A stretch of 25,702 nt of DNA from CAYPIE01 sp964410665 (GTDB taxonomy: Bacteria; Planctomycetota; Planctomycetia; Gemmatales; Gemmataceae): positions 1-25,702 of the forward strand of contig CAYPIE010000085.1 of the NCBI GenBank assembly GCA_964410665.1, given 5' to 3'. Under the pieces are notes generated by a model that was not told the DNA's origin, made no database searches, and worked only from the letters and a program-made list of their open reading frames with translations. Made by a program: the position numbers and the translations under genes. Shown piece after piece: positions 16,179-25,481 of this stretch. Position 1 is the stretch's first letter; each line of letters begins with the position of its first letter.

Positions 16179-16832
16179 TCAACAAGGCGTGTGGATCGAC
16201 TCCAGCTGCCAAACGCGCAACCAAGCTTCAAGACCATGGCGGAGTTCTTCCAGGCTACCGGAATTGGACAGCACCCCATCGGCCCGCCGAGCTTTCTCGG
16301 CTAAAGGCATCTGCACGGCCTCGCGGCGTTCCAATTCCGCGGCATCCCAACCGCGTGTTTGACGGACCCGGTTGAGACGTTGGTCACGGGGTGCGTCAAT
16401 AAACAGCAGGTGATCACACACTACATCCCAGCCGGTCTCCAGCATGATGGCCGCGTCCAGAATCACCAAACGTACCGTGGGGTCGGCCTGGGCTTCGACC
16501 AGTTCGGCCCGGATGCGAGCCTCGATATAGGGAAACAACATGCCCTCCAAGGCCTGCCGTTCCACCGGGTCGGCAAAGACGATCGACGCAAGTTTCTGTC
16601 GATCGACACCTCTACTGCTGTTCAAAAGATCACTACCCCAACGATTCCTGATCTTGTCTTGAATATCGGGTTGTGTCAAGCCCTCATGGCCCAGGGCATC
16701 ACCACGGATGACGCGACCGCCGTAACCGGCCAGCAGCTGGGCAACCTGGCTTTTCCCGCTGCCAATGCCGCCAACCAGGCCAATCACCGGCTTGGGGCAT
16801 GAACCGGCTTTGGAGCACGATGGGGTGGTCAC
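16179..16832 (-). CDS. coaE: Dephospho-CoA kinase
   Basis: A 217-residue kinase for the last step of coenzyme A synthesis, ATP-dependent phosphorylation of dephospho-CoA. The P-loop is GGIGSGKS (21-28). RGDALGHEGL fits the acceptor-binding DAD region with a Gly/Leu variation, and LDAAIMLETGWD followed by LLFIDAPRDQRLNRVRQTRG match CoaE. The C terminus ADGVLSNSGSLEEL is the usual nucleotide-binding end (family: D.vi.N.G). Length is normal for the family. The start is GTG 16832, which overlaps the polA stop as GTGA, so translation is coupled to polA. A polA-coaE-rho order fits a planctomycete backbone. Confidence 0.93.
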   Translation of the reverse strand: MTTPSCSKAGSCPKPVIGLVGGIGSGKSQVAQLLAGYGGRVIRGDALGHEGLTQPDIQDKIRNRWGSDLLNSSRGVDRQKLASIVFADPVERQALEGMLFPYIEARIRAELVEAQADPTVRLVILDAAIMLETGWDVVCDHLLFIDAPRDQRLNRVRQTRGWDAAELERREAVQMPLAEKARRADGVLSNSGSLEELRHGLEAWLRVWQLESIHTPC

Positions 16833-19714
16833 GCGATTGCCAACTCCTCGACCTCGAGCCAGTTGGGGCCCGAGGCAACGTCGACCTTGAGGGGAACCTC
16901 GAGTTCCAGCGCTCCGATCATGGCATCATGCACCAGCTTGGCCACGGGCTGGAGCTCGGCATCGGGCGCCTCGAGGACCAGCTCGTCATGGACACTGAGC
17001 AGCAGCCGGGCCTGGTAGTTGTCTGCGGCCAGCTGACGGTGCACCGCGATCATGGCAAGTTTCATCAGATCTGCCGCCGAGGCTTGAATCTCCATATTAA
17101 TGGCCTCGCGTTCGGCCTGGTTTCGTTGCTGGTACTTTGAATGGGGGCGAATGGCGCTGGGTTCAAAGCGTCGACGACGACCCAAGATCGAACTGCAGTA
17201 ACCAAGCTTCCGACAATTTTTCAGTAGTGCGTTTTGATATTCTAGTACTTTCGGATAGCGAGCAAAATAGGCATCGATAAACTTTGCCGCTTCCTCGCGG
17301 GGAATTCCCAGGCGGGTCGACAGGCCATGGGCACTAATCCCATAAATGACCCCAAAGTTGACCGTTTTCGCCACCCGGCGCATTTCCTTATTCACCTGGG
17401 CTGGCTCGACCTTATATATTTCCGCGGCCACCGTGGCATGAATATCGCGATCCTCGGCGAATGCCTCTCGTAGTTGTAGATCGCCACAGTAGTGGGCCAG
17501 CATGCGTAACTCGATCTGCGAGTAGTCCGCGGTGAGCAGATGCCAGCCCGGCTCGGGTAAAAAGGCCTGGCGAATCTGTCGCCCCTGCTCGGTGCGGCTG
17601 GGGATATTTTGCAAGTTAGGCTGGCTAGCACTGAGCCGGCCGGTGGCGGTCACGGTCTGGTTAAACGAGGCATGCAACCGACCAGTCTCGGGGTGGACCA
17701 GAGCCGGCAGGGCGTCGACATAGGTCCCCTTAAGTTTTTGGATCTGTCGATATTCGATGATCTTCCGTGGCAACGCATGGCCCAACGCAGCCAGTTTTTC
17801 GAGGGTCTCCTGATCGGTGCTGGCCTCGCCGGTCAGGTTGGTGCGTTTCTGGGCCGGTAGCTTGAGCTCCTCGAACAACACTTGTCGCAGCTGTTTCGGC
17901 GAAGCAATGTTGAACGGATGGCCGGCCAGGGTATGAATCTCCCCTTCGATCACCTGCAAGTCCTGTTCCATCTCCTCAGAGAGGCGCTTGAGATAGGCCG
18001 TATCCAAGCGGATGCCGTTGGCTTCGAGTTGGACGAGCACATCAATAAGCGGGATTTCCACTCGGTCATACAGCGTGCGTAACTGCTGGTCTTCAAGTTC
18101 GGTTTCCAGACGTCCGGTCAGCCGCCAAGCGGCATCGGCATCTTCGCAAGCATAATCGCACACCCGGGTAAGCGCGATCTGGTCCATAGTCTTGGCGTTC
18201 TTCCCTTTGCCCAGCAGTTCGCTGATAGGGATGTTCTCATGGCCCAGATAGACACGGGTCAACTCATCGAGGTTATGACTTCTTTCGCCCGCGTGCAGGA
18301 GGTAATGCGCCAGCATCGGATCGCCGACAACGCCGCGGAGGGTAATGCCATGGCGGGCGAGGACCAGCTGATCAAACTTGATATTTTGATTAATCTTACC
18401 AATCTTGGCATCCTCAAGCACGGGCTTCAAAGCGGTTTGCACCCGGCCCGGTTCGAGACAGATATCGCCAAGCGGGCCACGCACCGGGACGTAGTGCGCC
18501 ACCCCTTCCTGCCAGCAAAAGGCATAGCCGACAATGCGTGCATGCATGGGTTCCAGGGCATCGGTTTCTAAGTCGATGGCCAGATGGGTTTGCTGGCGAA
18601 GTTCGGCCAGGAAGATTTCCCAGGCGGCCTGTGTATTGACCAGGCGATAGTCTGCCTGCCAAGTATCCTCGGTGGCAAGCGCTCCATAGGCAAAGTCGGT
18701 TCCATGGGGGTTGTCGAGCGCTGTGAGCTCATGGCCAGTCTGTGCCAACGCGGCCAAGGCCGTGGTCGTGCTCGCTTCGGCAGCGCCGGGCATGCCAGCG
18801 GCCGCGAGGCGTTCGGCATTCTGCTGGGCTCCGGCAGTCTTGAGCGACTGACGGATACGCTCCGCAAGGCTGCGAAAACCGAGTTCTTGAAAGAGGTTCA
18901 ACAATCGCGGAGCATCCCAGCCGCGTTGTTGCCAATGGTCCCAATCCATGGTGAGGGGTACATCCGTGCGTAGCTGCACCAATTGCCGACTTAATGCGAG
19001 GGTGCCGCTGGTGTGGGCCTCTTTGAGATTCTTCTGGATCCGGGCAGGGATTACTTCCTCGAGATGTTCCAGCAGATTGTCGAGGGTACCGAACTGTTGC
19101 AATAACTTGGCAGCGGTTTTGGCGCCCACCCCGGCAACCCCAGAGACATTATCCACTTTATCGCCGACCAGAGCCTGAAAGTCAACCACCTGTTCGGGGG
19201 CAATCCCCCAATCGTTCAGAAGTCCAGAGCGATCCAGGACCTGTTGCTTACGTAGATTGAACAGTTGGACCCGGTCGCGGATCAGCTGGCGGCAATCTTT
19301 ATCAGTTGTGCAAATCCACACATCTAGTTTTTTCTGTGCTGCAGCGCTGGCCACGGTTGCAATCACATCGTCGGCCTCAAAACCGGGCACTTCCAAAACC
19401 GGGATGCCAAACCCTTCCAAGGCCTCGCGGATCAGCGGCCATTGCATCTGCAAATCATCTGGGGGCGGGGGGCGATGCGCTTTGTACTCGGGCGCTGCAG
19501 CATGGCGAAATGTCGGGCCGCAAGCATCCAGCACGCATAGCAGATAGCGCGGTCGAACTTCGCCTGCCAGGTAATACAGGTCACGGCAAAAGCCAAACAC
19601 GGCATTGGTGGGGCGGCCATCGGGCGCTGTCATGCCGGGAATGGCATGAAATACCTGATAAATCAGGTTATGAGCATCCAGAAGATAGATTGCCGCGGAC
19701 GCACCCTGAGTCAT
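16829..19714 (-). CDS. polA: DNA polymerase I with intact 5' nuclease and proofreading domains
   Basis: 961 residues. The 5'-nuclease domain (about 1-290) has GFEADDVIAT, TDKDCRQL and LVGDKVDN, all with their metal-binding aspartates. The 3'-5' exonuclease domain (about 365-545) keeps DLET (Asp 381, Glu 383), NQNIKFD (Asp 448) and YACED (Tyr 521, Asp 525), so proofreading should work. The polymerase domain (about 550-961) has motif A DYSQIELR (Asp 730), motif B RRVAKTVNFGVIYG and motif C VHDEL (Asp 910). It fills gaps and removes primers in replication and repair. ATG 19714 was chosen because the family start (IYLLDAHNLIY) lies 9 residues later and the upstream extension looks non-coding; the ribosome site is weak (GGATCT). 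coaE overlaps its end. Confidence 0.96.
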   Translation of the reverse strand: MTQGASAAIYLLDAHNLIYQVFHAIPGMTAPDGRPTNAVFGFCRDLYYLAGEVRPRYLLCVLDACGPTFRHAAAPEYKAHRPPPPDDLQMQWPLIREALEGFGIPVLEVPGFEADDVIATVASAAAQKKLDVWICTTDKDCRQLIRDRVQLFNLRKQQVLDRSGLLNDWGIAPEQVVDFQALVGDKVDNVSGVAGVGAKTAAKLLQQFGTLDNLLEHLEEVIPARIQKNLKEAHTSGTLALSRQLVQLRTDVPLTMDWDHWQQRGWDAPRLLNLFQELGFRSLAERIRQSLKTAGAQQNAERLAAAGMPGAAEASTTTALAALAQTGHELTALDNPHGTDFAYGALATEDTWQADYRLVNTQAAWEIFLAELRQQTHLAIDLETDALEPMHARIVGYAFCWQEGVAHYVPVRGPLGDICLEPGRVQTALKPVLEDAKIGKINQNIKFDQLVLARHGITLRGVVGDPMLAHYLLHAGERSHNLDELTRVYLGHENIPISELLGKGKNAKTMDQIALTRVCDYACEDADAAWRLTGRLETELEDQQLRTLYDRVEIPLIDVLVQLEANGIRLDTAYLKRLSEEMEQDLQVIEGEIHTLAGHPFNIASPKQLRQVLFEELKLPAQKRTNLTGEASTDQETLEKLAALGHALPRKIIEYRQIQKLKGTYVDALPALVHPETGRLHASFNQTVTATGRLSASQPNLQNIPSRTEQGRQIRQAFLPEPGWHLLTADYSQIELRMLAHYCGDLQLREAFAEDRDIHATVAAEIYKVEPAQVNKEMRRVAKTVNFGVIYGISAHGLSTRLGIPREEAAKFIDAYFARYPKVLEYQNALLKNCRKLGYCSSILGRRRRFEPSAIRPHSKYQQRNQAEREAINMEIQASAADLMKLAMIAVHRQLAADNYQARLLLSVHDELVLEAPDAELQPVAKLVHDAMIGALELEVPLKVDVASGPNWLEVEELAIA

Positions 19715-20134
19715 AGATCCATTCGATTGTGATGGTCGCAGAAGCGCCGGCGTGTCCGAGTGTACCGAACCTCGAACGTCGTCGATGCCGGCAGGAATGG
19801 CGTTCCGGTCAGACAAGAAGGAGGTGGGGTCACCGCTCAAGGAACGGGCCAACCACACCGAGCCGCACATGTTCTTGGCGTGGTCGCCCGGCCTGAAACC
19901 CCTCGCGAGTCAGCCATCGACTCGCCGAAGCAATTTCTGGGTTGGTCCAGGCATCCGGCCCGAACGGTCCCGTGGACCTATCGCGAAACCACGTCCTCGT
20001 CAAACTTCGGTAAATACATCATGGGTTAACCCCGAAGCATGTCTGAGAGATACGAATCCAGATAATGATACGTGTTCGGATGGGAGTAACGGAGAGATCA
20101 TACATCCTACAGATGTAAGGGTGAGAAACTTCCC

Positions 20135-20173
20135 TGTCAAGGGCATTGACAAACCGGCCCTGGAATTTATCGT
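20135..20173 (+). promoter_or_regulatory. Candidate promoter with an overlapping inverted repeat
   Basis: TTGACA (20146-20151) is a perfect -35 box, followed by a 16-base spacer and TATCGT (20168-20173), a 4/6 match to the -10. The -35 is also the right arm of a perfect inverted repeat, TGTCAA-GGGCA-TTGACA (20135-20151), so a bound protein could block it. It is 157 bases before the ATG of the coiled-coil gene. Confidence 0.4.
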
Positions 20174-20174
20174 A

Positions 20175-20223
20175 AAAGGAACGATCCTTTCGGCCGGGGG
20201 AACCTGGCTGGGGTTCCGGAACC
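20175..20223. repeat. Two adjacent inverted repeats in the leader of the coiled-coil gene
   Basis: AAAGGA-ACGA-TCCTTT (20175-20190) is a perfect 6-bp hairpin. It is followed by GGAACC (20199-20204), GGTTCC (20212-20217) and GGAACC (20218-20223); the last two make a perfect 12-base palindrome. If transcribed, the left GGAACC could pair with GGTTCC, which in turn competes with the right GGAACC. That gives two alternative hairpins, possibly a switch or an operator; the function is not known. Confidence 0.4.
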
Positions 20224-20329
20224 AAATCTTCTGCCGCATCTCCCTGTGGGTGGGTATAATTGTCCAGATTCCCCACGCGGTCCTCTCGAGCCAACCTAGA
20301 CCCATCACCGCCACTAGCGAGGTAGCTTC

Positions 20330-21940
20330 ATGGCAAAAAATAAACAACCTGAGGAATCCAATCGCGGACTGACCATTGCCCTGGTTATCTGCATTCTACT
20401 CATGCTCCTGCTGGGGACACTCACCTATTTTGGCTATTCTGGGCAAGAAGAATATGCCAAAAAGGCCAAAGAAGCCCAGAACGCCAAGAACAACGCAGAA
20501 ACGTTGCTTGGCGAAGCCCAGGCACGCCTGATTGTCACGCGGATGGCCCTCGGTACTGCCAGTGATGAAGATCAACAAAAAATTGTCGGTCTCCGCGATG
20601 TTCAGAAAGACTCGGTGAACGAGGAATACACCGCGATCATCAAGAAGCTGCTCGATGAGCAAGGCGTACCTCCGGAAGACTTTCGCTGGGAACTCCTGAG
20701 CCCCGGTGAACCTGGAGTGCGCCCCAGTGCCACCCTGCCCGAATTGGTGGTAATCAAAGAAGATCAAAAGAATAAGGCCTTGCAAGCGGCCTCCGAACAG
20801 AAAAAGTCGCGGGCCGACGCCGAGAAGTCGCTGGCCCAAGCCCGTGCCACCAACAAACAACAAAAAGCCGAGTTCGATGCCCAGCTCAACCAACTACAAA
20901 CCGAGCTGAACCGGTTGCGGCAGCAGAAAAGCCAGGAGCTGACCTCCACCCAAGATGAACTCAAGAACATGGGCCGCGACATCCAGCAAGTCAATCGCAA
21001 TAAATTTGACGAAATCGAGCAACGCGATCAGGAAATCCGCAAGCTGACCACCGCCAACAAAGATCTGCAAGAGCGGGTCGACGCCTATGAGTCCCAGGAA
21101 AAAGCCCCCGAGGTGAAGTTGAATGTGCCGCGCGGTACCATCTTGCGGCGGAACAACAACATTGTCACCATCGACCTCGGCTCCCGCGTCAACCTACGCC
21201 CGGGCATTACCTTTAGCGTCTTTCCCGTGGAGCGTGATTCCCTGTCGACCGCCGAACTGCGAAACAATATTCGCATCGATCTTTCCGGTCGCGTTTATGA
21301 CGATAACGACAACCCCACTGATATTCCGACCGATATCAAGGGAGCCATCGAGGTCGTCGAAATCCTCGGGCCCGGTCAAGCACGCGCCAAGATTACCTTT
21401 GAACTATCCCAAGTCCGCAACTCCATCCGACCCGGCGATGTCCTGTTCAATCCCGCCTGGTCTCCCAACTTGCGTGAGCATGTGGTGATCGCCGGCATCT
21501 TTGATCTCAACGGCGATGGCGATGATGACACCGAACAGGTCATCCGTTTGCTCGAAGAACAGGGGGTCATCGTCGATGGCTACCTGGATCTGAAAGAGCG
21601 GAAAGTCAAAGGTCCCGGGATGACCCTCAACACCGGCTATTACATCGAAGGGCCCAAGCCGACCGATCTGGGCAGCTTCCCGCTGAGCACCCGACAGCAG
21701 ATCGATCCCCGGATTGAGTTCAAGCAAGACATTCTAAAACTCATGTCCCAGCTGGATCGCCAGGCCGGTGACCTGGGTGTGCAAAAGATGTCCGCCCGCA
21801 AATTCGCCGCCATGATGGGCTTCAAGGTTCCGGTGGAGGCTCGTGAGGCGGACTATAACGATGCCCGATTTCAGCGTCCACTTAGCGAACGTCGAGGGGA
21901 GCGTCCGGCCGCCCGGCAGGGTCTGCCCAACGGGCAATAA
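20330..21940 (+). CDS. Membrane-anchored coiled-coil protein, planctomycete type
   Basis: A 536-residue protein with a short cytoplasmic start, one membrane helix (about 14-36, LTIALVICILLMLLLGTLTY) and a long charged coiled coil (about 38-265, rich in Gln, Lys, Glu, Ala with heptad-like spacing). A globular C-terminal region (about 268-480) begins VKLNVPRGTILRRNNNIVTI; one part, VVIAGIFDLNGDGDDDTEQV, has an acidic stretch that might bind a metal. The tail is Arg/Pro-rich. No enzyme motif was seen. The single anchor plus coiled coil suggests a structural or tethering role facing the periplasm; this is inference. GAGG lies 7 bases before the ATG. It is divergent from polA and convergent with the LRR gene. 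Codon use is like polA, so it belongs to the backbone. Confidence 0.75.
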   Translation: MAKNKQPEESNRGLTIALVICILLMLLLGTLTYFGYSGQEEYAKKAKEAQNAKNNAETLLGEAQARLIVTRMALGTASDEDQQKIVGLRDVQKDSVNEEYTAIIKKLLDEQGVPPEDFRWELLSPGEPGVRPSATLPELVVIKEDQKNKALQAASEQKKSRADAEKSLAQARATNKQQKAEFDAQLNQLQTELNRLRQQKSQELTSTQDELKNMGRDIQQVNRNKFDEIEQRDQEIRKLTTANKDLQERVDAYESQEKAPEVKLNVPRGTILRRNNNIVTIDLGSRVNLRPGITFSVFPVERDSLSTAELRNNIRIDLSGRVYDDNDNPTDIPTDIKGAIEVVEILGPGQARAKITFELSQVRNSIRPGDVLFNPAWSPNLREHVVIAGIFDLNGDGDDDTEQVIRLLEEQGVIVDGYLDLKERKVKGPGMTLNTGYYIEGPKPTDLGSFPLSTRQQIDPRIEFKQDILKLMSQLDRQAGDLGVQKMSARKFAAMMGFKVPVEAREADYNDARFQRPLSERRGERPAARQGLPNGQ

Positions 21941-21958
21941 TGTTGGCCGCACGACCGT

Positions 21959-21987
21959 GTGGAGGCCGCGAGCCGGCGCGCCTCCAC
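21959..21987. terminator. Hairpin between convergent genes
   Basis: GTGGAGGC (21959-21966) pairs perfectly with GCCTCCAC (21980-21987). An inner GCG/CGC pair set and a 6-base loop complete the hairpin. It sits in the 51-base gap between two convergent stop codons and is followed on the forward side by CCCTTT. It probably ends both transcripts, though the T run is short. Confidence 0.6.
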
Positions 21988-21991
21988 CCCT

Positions 21992-23638
21992 TTAGAATGG
22001 CATCATCTCCAATCCCTCCCCCAATCGTCCTCGCAAGGCTTGTAGTAAAGATTCCGCGGTGGCTGCGTCCGTGGTCGCAATTCCATCGAAGAAGAGGCTG
22101 CATAGTGGGTGTTCGCCTGGGAGTTCGAGCACCCTTTCTAGTGCCTTGGGGGTTAAGTGAAACCCTTCTAGATGAAGGGCACGCAGGTTCGGCCCCAGCA
22201 GCGGCTGGAACTGATCGACCTCGAGCGGCTCGCCCGGCAAACCACGAAAGCTCAAATCCAAATGCCACAATCCCGCCAACCAAGGGGCCTCCAGCAACTC
22301 ACCCAGTCCGGTGGGCTGGATCCGTGTCTCGCGTAAGGCCAGCACACGCAAATTGTTCAGGTAAGGAGACCGACACAAGTGACGGAACTCGCTCGAGCCA
22401 AACGGGTTCGCGTTTAACACCAAGATTGCCACATTGGCCAGCCCGGGCCATTGGGCAAGATACTCCAGGGCCTGACCGTCGAGCTCGGTGTTGGCCAGGT
22501 TGAGTTCAACCAGCTCGGGAATCGGAGGATGTTGACCAAGTTGCCACATCCCTTGTGCCCGCAGCGAGTTATGCCCCAGGCGTAACTGTTTTAGCTTCAG
22601 CCAACAGGCCGCATGGCCAAGCTCCGCCACCGCATCGCCGGTTAAGCGATTGATCGAGAGATCGAGGTGCTGGACGTTGCTCCACAACGGCCCGGCAAAC
22701 AACCTTGCCAGCTCGCTCGACTGCAGATTGCATTCGGCCAGCGACAGCTCGGTCGTCGCCGCCGCTTGCTCAGCGTGCTGAATTGCCTCAAGCGTTTCCC
22801 CGTGAAATGCATTGCGACTGAGATCAAGTGTCTGTAATGAGTACAGACCAAATAGGCCAGCGACATTGTCAAAGATACTGGCATTCAGTCGATTATGGGC
22901 CAGATTCAGCTGTTGCAGTGCGGGCCAACGCGACTCCCGAAGCAGTTGCCGAGCCAGGTCAGGACCCAAGCGATTATCGGCAAGCGACAATCGCCGCAAG
23001 CTAGAAAAGTTTCCGGCAAGTAGGATATCCCACCATTCCTGGCTGAAACCACAACGCTCCAGGTGCAACTCCTGCACGCCCTGCAAGTCCGGGCAGCTCA
23101 AGAGCCGCGCAAGCACATCCGCCGCCGTCCGGGGTGCTAGCCGCAGGACACGAATTCGCGGAAGAAAGGAACCATTCAGCATGAGATCGGCCTCGCTGTG
23201 GCTCAGACGGCCAAGCCGAAGCTCCGTGATGGGCTGGCGAGCAAATACCTCTCCAGCGGCATGCAACCAAGCTGTGTGCCGGCCATCTTGGGCTTCACTG
23301 GCTGCACCCAGCAAGGGGCGTCGGGGCGAGTGCCAGATATGTACTTGCACCGAGTTGACAAACCCTCGCTCGAATGTCCCCCATTCCCAGTCGCCCACCA
23401 GCGGGAACACCCCCAGCCATTCCGCTTGCCACTTCTGCAACAAGGCTGCCTCGCGGGCACTGGGACGATGGTGTTGAGGATCGCCCACAGGCAACTGGTG
23501 ACGCTGGATTTGCAGACGAATAAATTCCGCACGTTCGGGCTGATCGTTTTCTTCCAGCCAGTCAGCAAAGATTAGTCGAGGCAGATCTCCGTCGGGTTCC
23601 TCTGCAATAGCCTGCAAAAAAGCAGCATCATCCGACAT
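21992..23638 (-). CDS. Leucine-rich-repeat protein with TIGR02996 repeat-companion domain
   Basis: A 548-residue protein. Residues 1-47 (DDAAFLQAIAEEPDGDLPRL, IFADWLEENDQPERAEFIRL) are the repeat-companion domain TIGR02996, found before repeats in Gemmata-type planctomycetes. Irregular ribonuclease-inhibitor-like leucine-rich repeats then run from about 130 to 540 (LRRLSLADNRLGPDLARQLL, LQQLNLAHNRLNASIFDNVA, LQTLDLSRNAFHG). There is no signal peptide or membrane helix, so it is probably cytoplasmic and acts in protein binding; the partner is unknown. GAGG lies 5 bases before the ATG at 23638. The family is expanded into many paralogues in these genomes, so this may be one copy of many. Confidence 0.88.
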   Translation of the reverse strand: MSDDAAFLQAIAEEPDGDLPRLIFADWLEENDQPERAEFIRLQIQRHQLPVGDPQHHRPSAREAALLQKWQAEWLGVFPLVGDWEWGTFERGFVNSVQVHIWHSPRRPLLGAASEAQDGRHTAWLHAAGEVFARQPITELRLGRLSHSEADLMLNGSFLPRIRVLRLAPRTAADVLARLLSCPDLQGVQELHLERCGFSQEWWDILLAGNFSSLRRLSLADNRLGPDLARQLLRESRWPALQQLNLAHNRLNASIFDNVAGLFGLYSLQTLDLSRNAFHGETLEAIQHAEQAAATTELSLAECNLQSSELARLFAGPLWSNVQHLDLSINRLTGDAVAELGHAACWLKLKQLRLGHNSLRAQGMWQLGQHPPIPELVELNLANTELDGQALEYLAQWPGLANVAILVLNANPFGSSEFRHLCRSPYLNNLRVLALRETRIQPTGLGELLEAPWLAGLWHLDLSFRGLPGEPLEVDQFQPLLGPNLRALHLEGFHLTPKALERVLELPGEHPLCSLFFDGIATTDAATAESLLQALRGRLGEGLEMMPF

Positions 23639-23926
23639 GGAATCCTCGTTTGGTTCGCCGGCAACCGCCGGGCAGCGTTGCCGGGCCCCTTAGAAATATG
23701 CTAACTGTTGCATCGAGCCGATCGCCGCGGAGAATGCCGTGATCCATCGGATCCGGACCCACAGCGGATCCGTCCCGCGCAACTGATCAAGAAAAATTTA
23801 CAGCCCCAGGTTCATGGCATAAACTGGTACCAAGGATTCACGAAATCTCATGAGTCGCCCGGCGTGGCCCGTCCAAGTCGGCTGACCACCAACGTTCCGG
23901 CCATACTGAACTGAAGTGGATGGACC

Positions 23927-25393
23927 ATGCAACTAGCCGAAGAATCCATTTCTTACGAATATGAAGGCTTGCTGGCCGCCCAGCCAAAAACCTGGGATCT
24001 GTTGACGGAACTGCAAAGCCAGCACTTTCTGTCGCCGGACCGACTCGAAGCACTCCGACCTCTGATCATGACCATTCGCGGCCAAGTGGCCGCCGAACGT
24101 GATCTTCGCGATCCGCCCGCGAAACTGCAACCGCTGTTATCGGGCTTTATTGACCTGCCCCAGCAGCTGCTCGACACGCATCGACGCAAAGGTGAGGAGA
24201 GCGAGCTGGGGCGCGTGATGGCCATCTCCAACCTGCTCCGCGAAGAAACCGACCGCATCATTCTTTTAGGGACCGGTGGTAGCTATCTCGGCCCCAAGGC
24301 CTTGTTTGATGCCCTGTGCCACGCCTATCACAACGAGCTACCCTCCACCACCCGTCTGGGCAAGCCAAGAATTTATTTTGAAGGCAACAGCCTGGACAAT
24401 GATAGTCTACAAGATTTACTTGAGCTATTTGAAAACGTCTGTGTTGATCCCGAGTTAGCCGCCGAACGCTGGGGTGTGATCCTAATCAGCAAAACCGGCG
24501 ATCCGCTCGAAACCTCCACCACCTATCGCATCCTGCGCACCGAAGCCGCACGCTATTATGGTTCGCGATCCGAGCGACTGAAGCGATTGTTGGTTCCGGT
24601 TACCGGCCCCAGCGGCAAGCTCCGGGGACTGTGCAAGGCCGATGGTTACCAAGACAACGAGATTCTCACCTTCCCGGAAAACGTCGGCTCGCGCTATGCC
24701 GTGTTTACCCCCGCGGGCCTGTTGCCTGCAGCCACAATGGGCCTGGATGTCCGCGCGCTGTTGATTGGCGCCTCCACCATCACCCGACGCTTTTTAGAAG
24801 AACCCTTTGAACGAAATCCTGTGCTGCAATTTGCCGCCATCAACCATTTGTTGCACGAAGAACTCGGCAAAAGCATTCGCGTGATGGCCGTCTGGGATAA
24901 ACGGCTCGAGTCGGTCGGCGGCTGGTATGCCCAGCTGCTCAGTGAATCCTTGGGCAAACACGGGCGTGGGCCTACTCCGGTAACCACCGTGCAAACCCGC
25001 GATCAATCCTCCAGCGGCCAACAGCTCCGCGAAGGCTCGCGCGACAAACTGGTCAATCATCTGGTGGTTAAGGCCAGTCGGCATGCCGGCATCCAGGTTG
25101 GCATGGCCGACCATAACGAGGATGACCTCAACACCATTGCCCGCAAGACTTTTCCAGAGATGCAAGAAGCCGCACTGCACATGATGCAGCACACGCTCTG
25201 CAGTACTGCCCGTCCCACCGCCAATATTGTCTTGCCGGTCGTCTCCGAACATACGTTGGGGCAACTGATGCAAATGTTGATGCTGGCCACCGTGGTCGAA
25301 GCCCGGCTGATGGGCGTCAACCCGTATAGCCGCGCGGGCACGGATACATTCGAACAGCAGGTACATGCAAGTCTGCGGCCCGAGACAAAGTGA
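23927..25393 (+). CDS. pgi: Glucose-6-phosphate isomerase homologue with altered active site
   Basis: A 488-residue protein of the phosphoglucose isomerase family, which interconverts glucose-6-phosphate and fructose-6-phosphate. Kept features: GTGGSYLGPKALFDAL, NVGSRYAVFTPAGLLPAA with Arg 256, and ESLGK with the catalytic Glu 340. Changed features, compared with family consensus from memory: the phosphate loop SKSGGTLET reads SKTGDPLET (188-196); DxHSxGQ reads DQSSSGQQ, with Ser 361 in place of the ring-opening His; and the C-terminal QPGVExGK reads RAGTDTFE, with Glu 476 where a catalytic Lys is expected. The fold seems whole. Either it works with a modified mechanism or substrate, or it is a paralogue with another role, so the symbol is by homology only. 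The 288-base gap upstream is divergent from the LRR gene and holds no gene. Confidence 0.8.
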   Translation: MQLAEESISYEYEGLLAAQPKTWDLLTELQSQHFLSPDRLEALRPLIMTIRGQVAAERDLRDPPAKLQPLLSGFIDLPQQLLDTHRRKGEESELGRVMAISNLLREETDRIILLGTGGSYLGPKALFDALCHAYHNELPSTTRLGKPRIYFEGNSLDNDSLQDLLELFENVCVDPELAAERWGVILISKTGDPLETSTTYRILRTEAARYYGSRSERLKRLLVPVTGPSGKLRGLCKADGYQDNEILTFPENVGSRYAVFTPAGLLPAATMGLDVRALLIGASTITRRFLEEPFERNPVLQFAAINHLLHEELGKSIRVMAVWDKRLESVGGWYAQLLSESLGKHGRGPTPVTTVQTRDQSSSGQQLREGSRDKLVNHLVVKASRHAGIQVGMADHNEDDLNTIARKTFPEMQEAALHMMQHTLCSTARPTANIVLPVVSEHTLGQLMQMLMLATVVEARLMGVNPYSRAGTDTFEQQVHASLRPETK

Positions 25394-25481
25394 ATTGCAG
25401 CGGCAACGCTTCAGAATTCTCAGTCTGCTTTACTGCGAGAAGTCTGCACCGAGGCAGCGCTTGCGAGACGGAAGCGGCAGA

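Larger units (their letters stand above)
19715..20329. other. 615-base divergent intergenic region between polA and the coiled-coil gene
   Basis: No convincing gene. A 206-codon forward frame crosses it, but it lacks a ribosome site, has irregular composition and runs into the next gene in another frame. The region holds a run of short inverted repeats: TACAT...ATGTA (20101-20117), TGTCAA...TTGACA (20135-20151), AAAGGA...TCCTTT (20175-20190) and a GGAACC/GGTTCC cluster (20199-20223). A perfect TATAAT box at 20255-20260 has no good -35 partner. Promoters for both flanking genes should lie here. Confidence 0.5.

Noticed and set aside
19752..20372. 206-codon forward open frame across the polA/coiled-coil gap
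   Set aside because: No ribosome site, irregular composition, full of inverted repeats and promoter-like boxes, and it overlaps the start of the real gene at 20330 in another frame.
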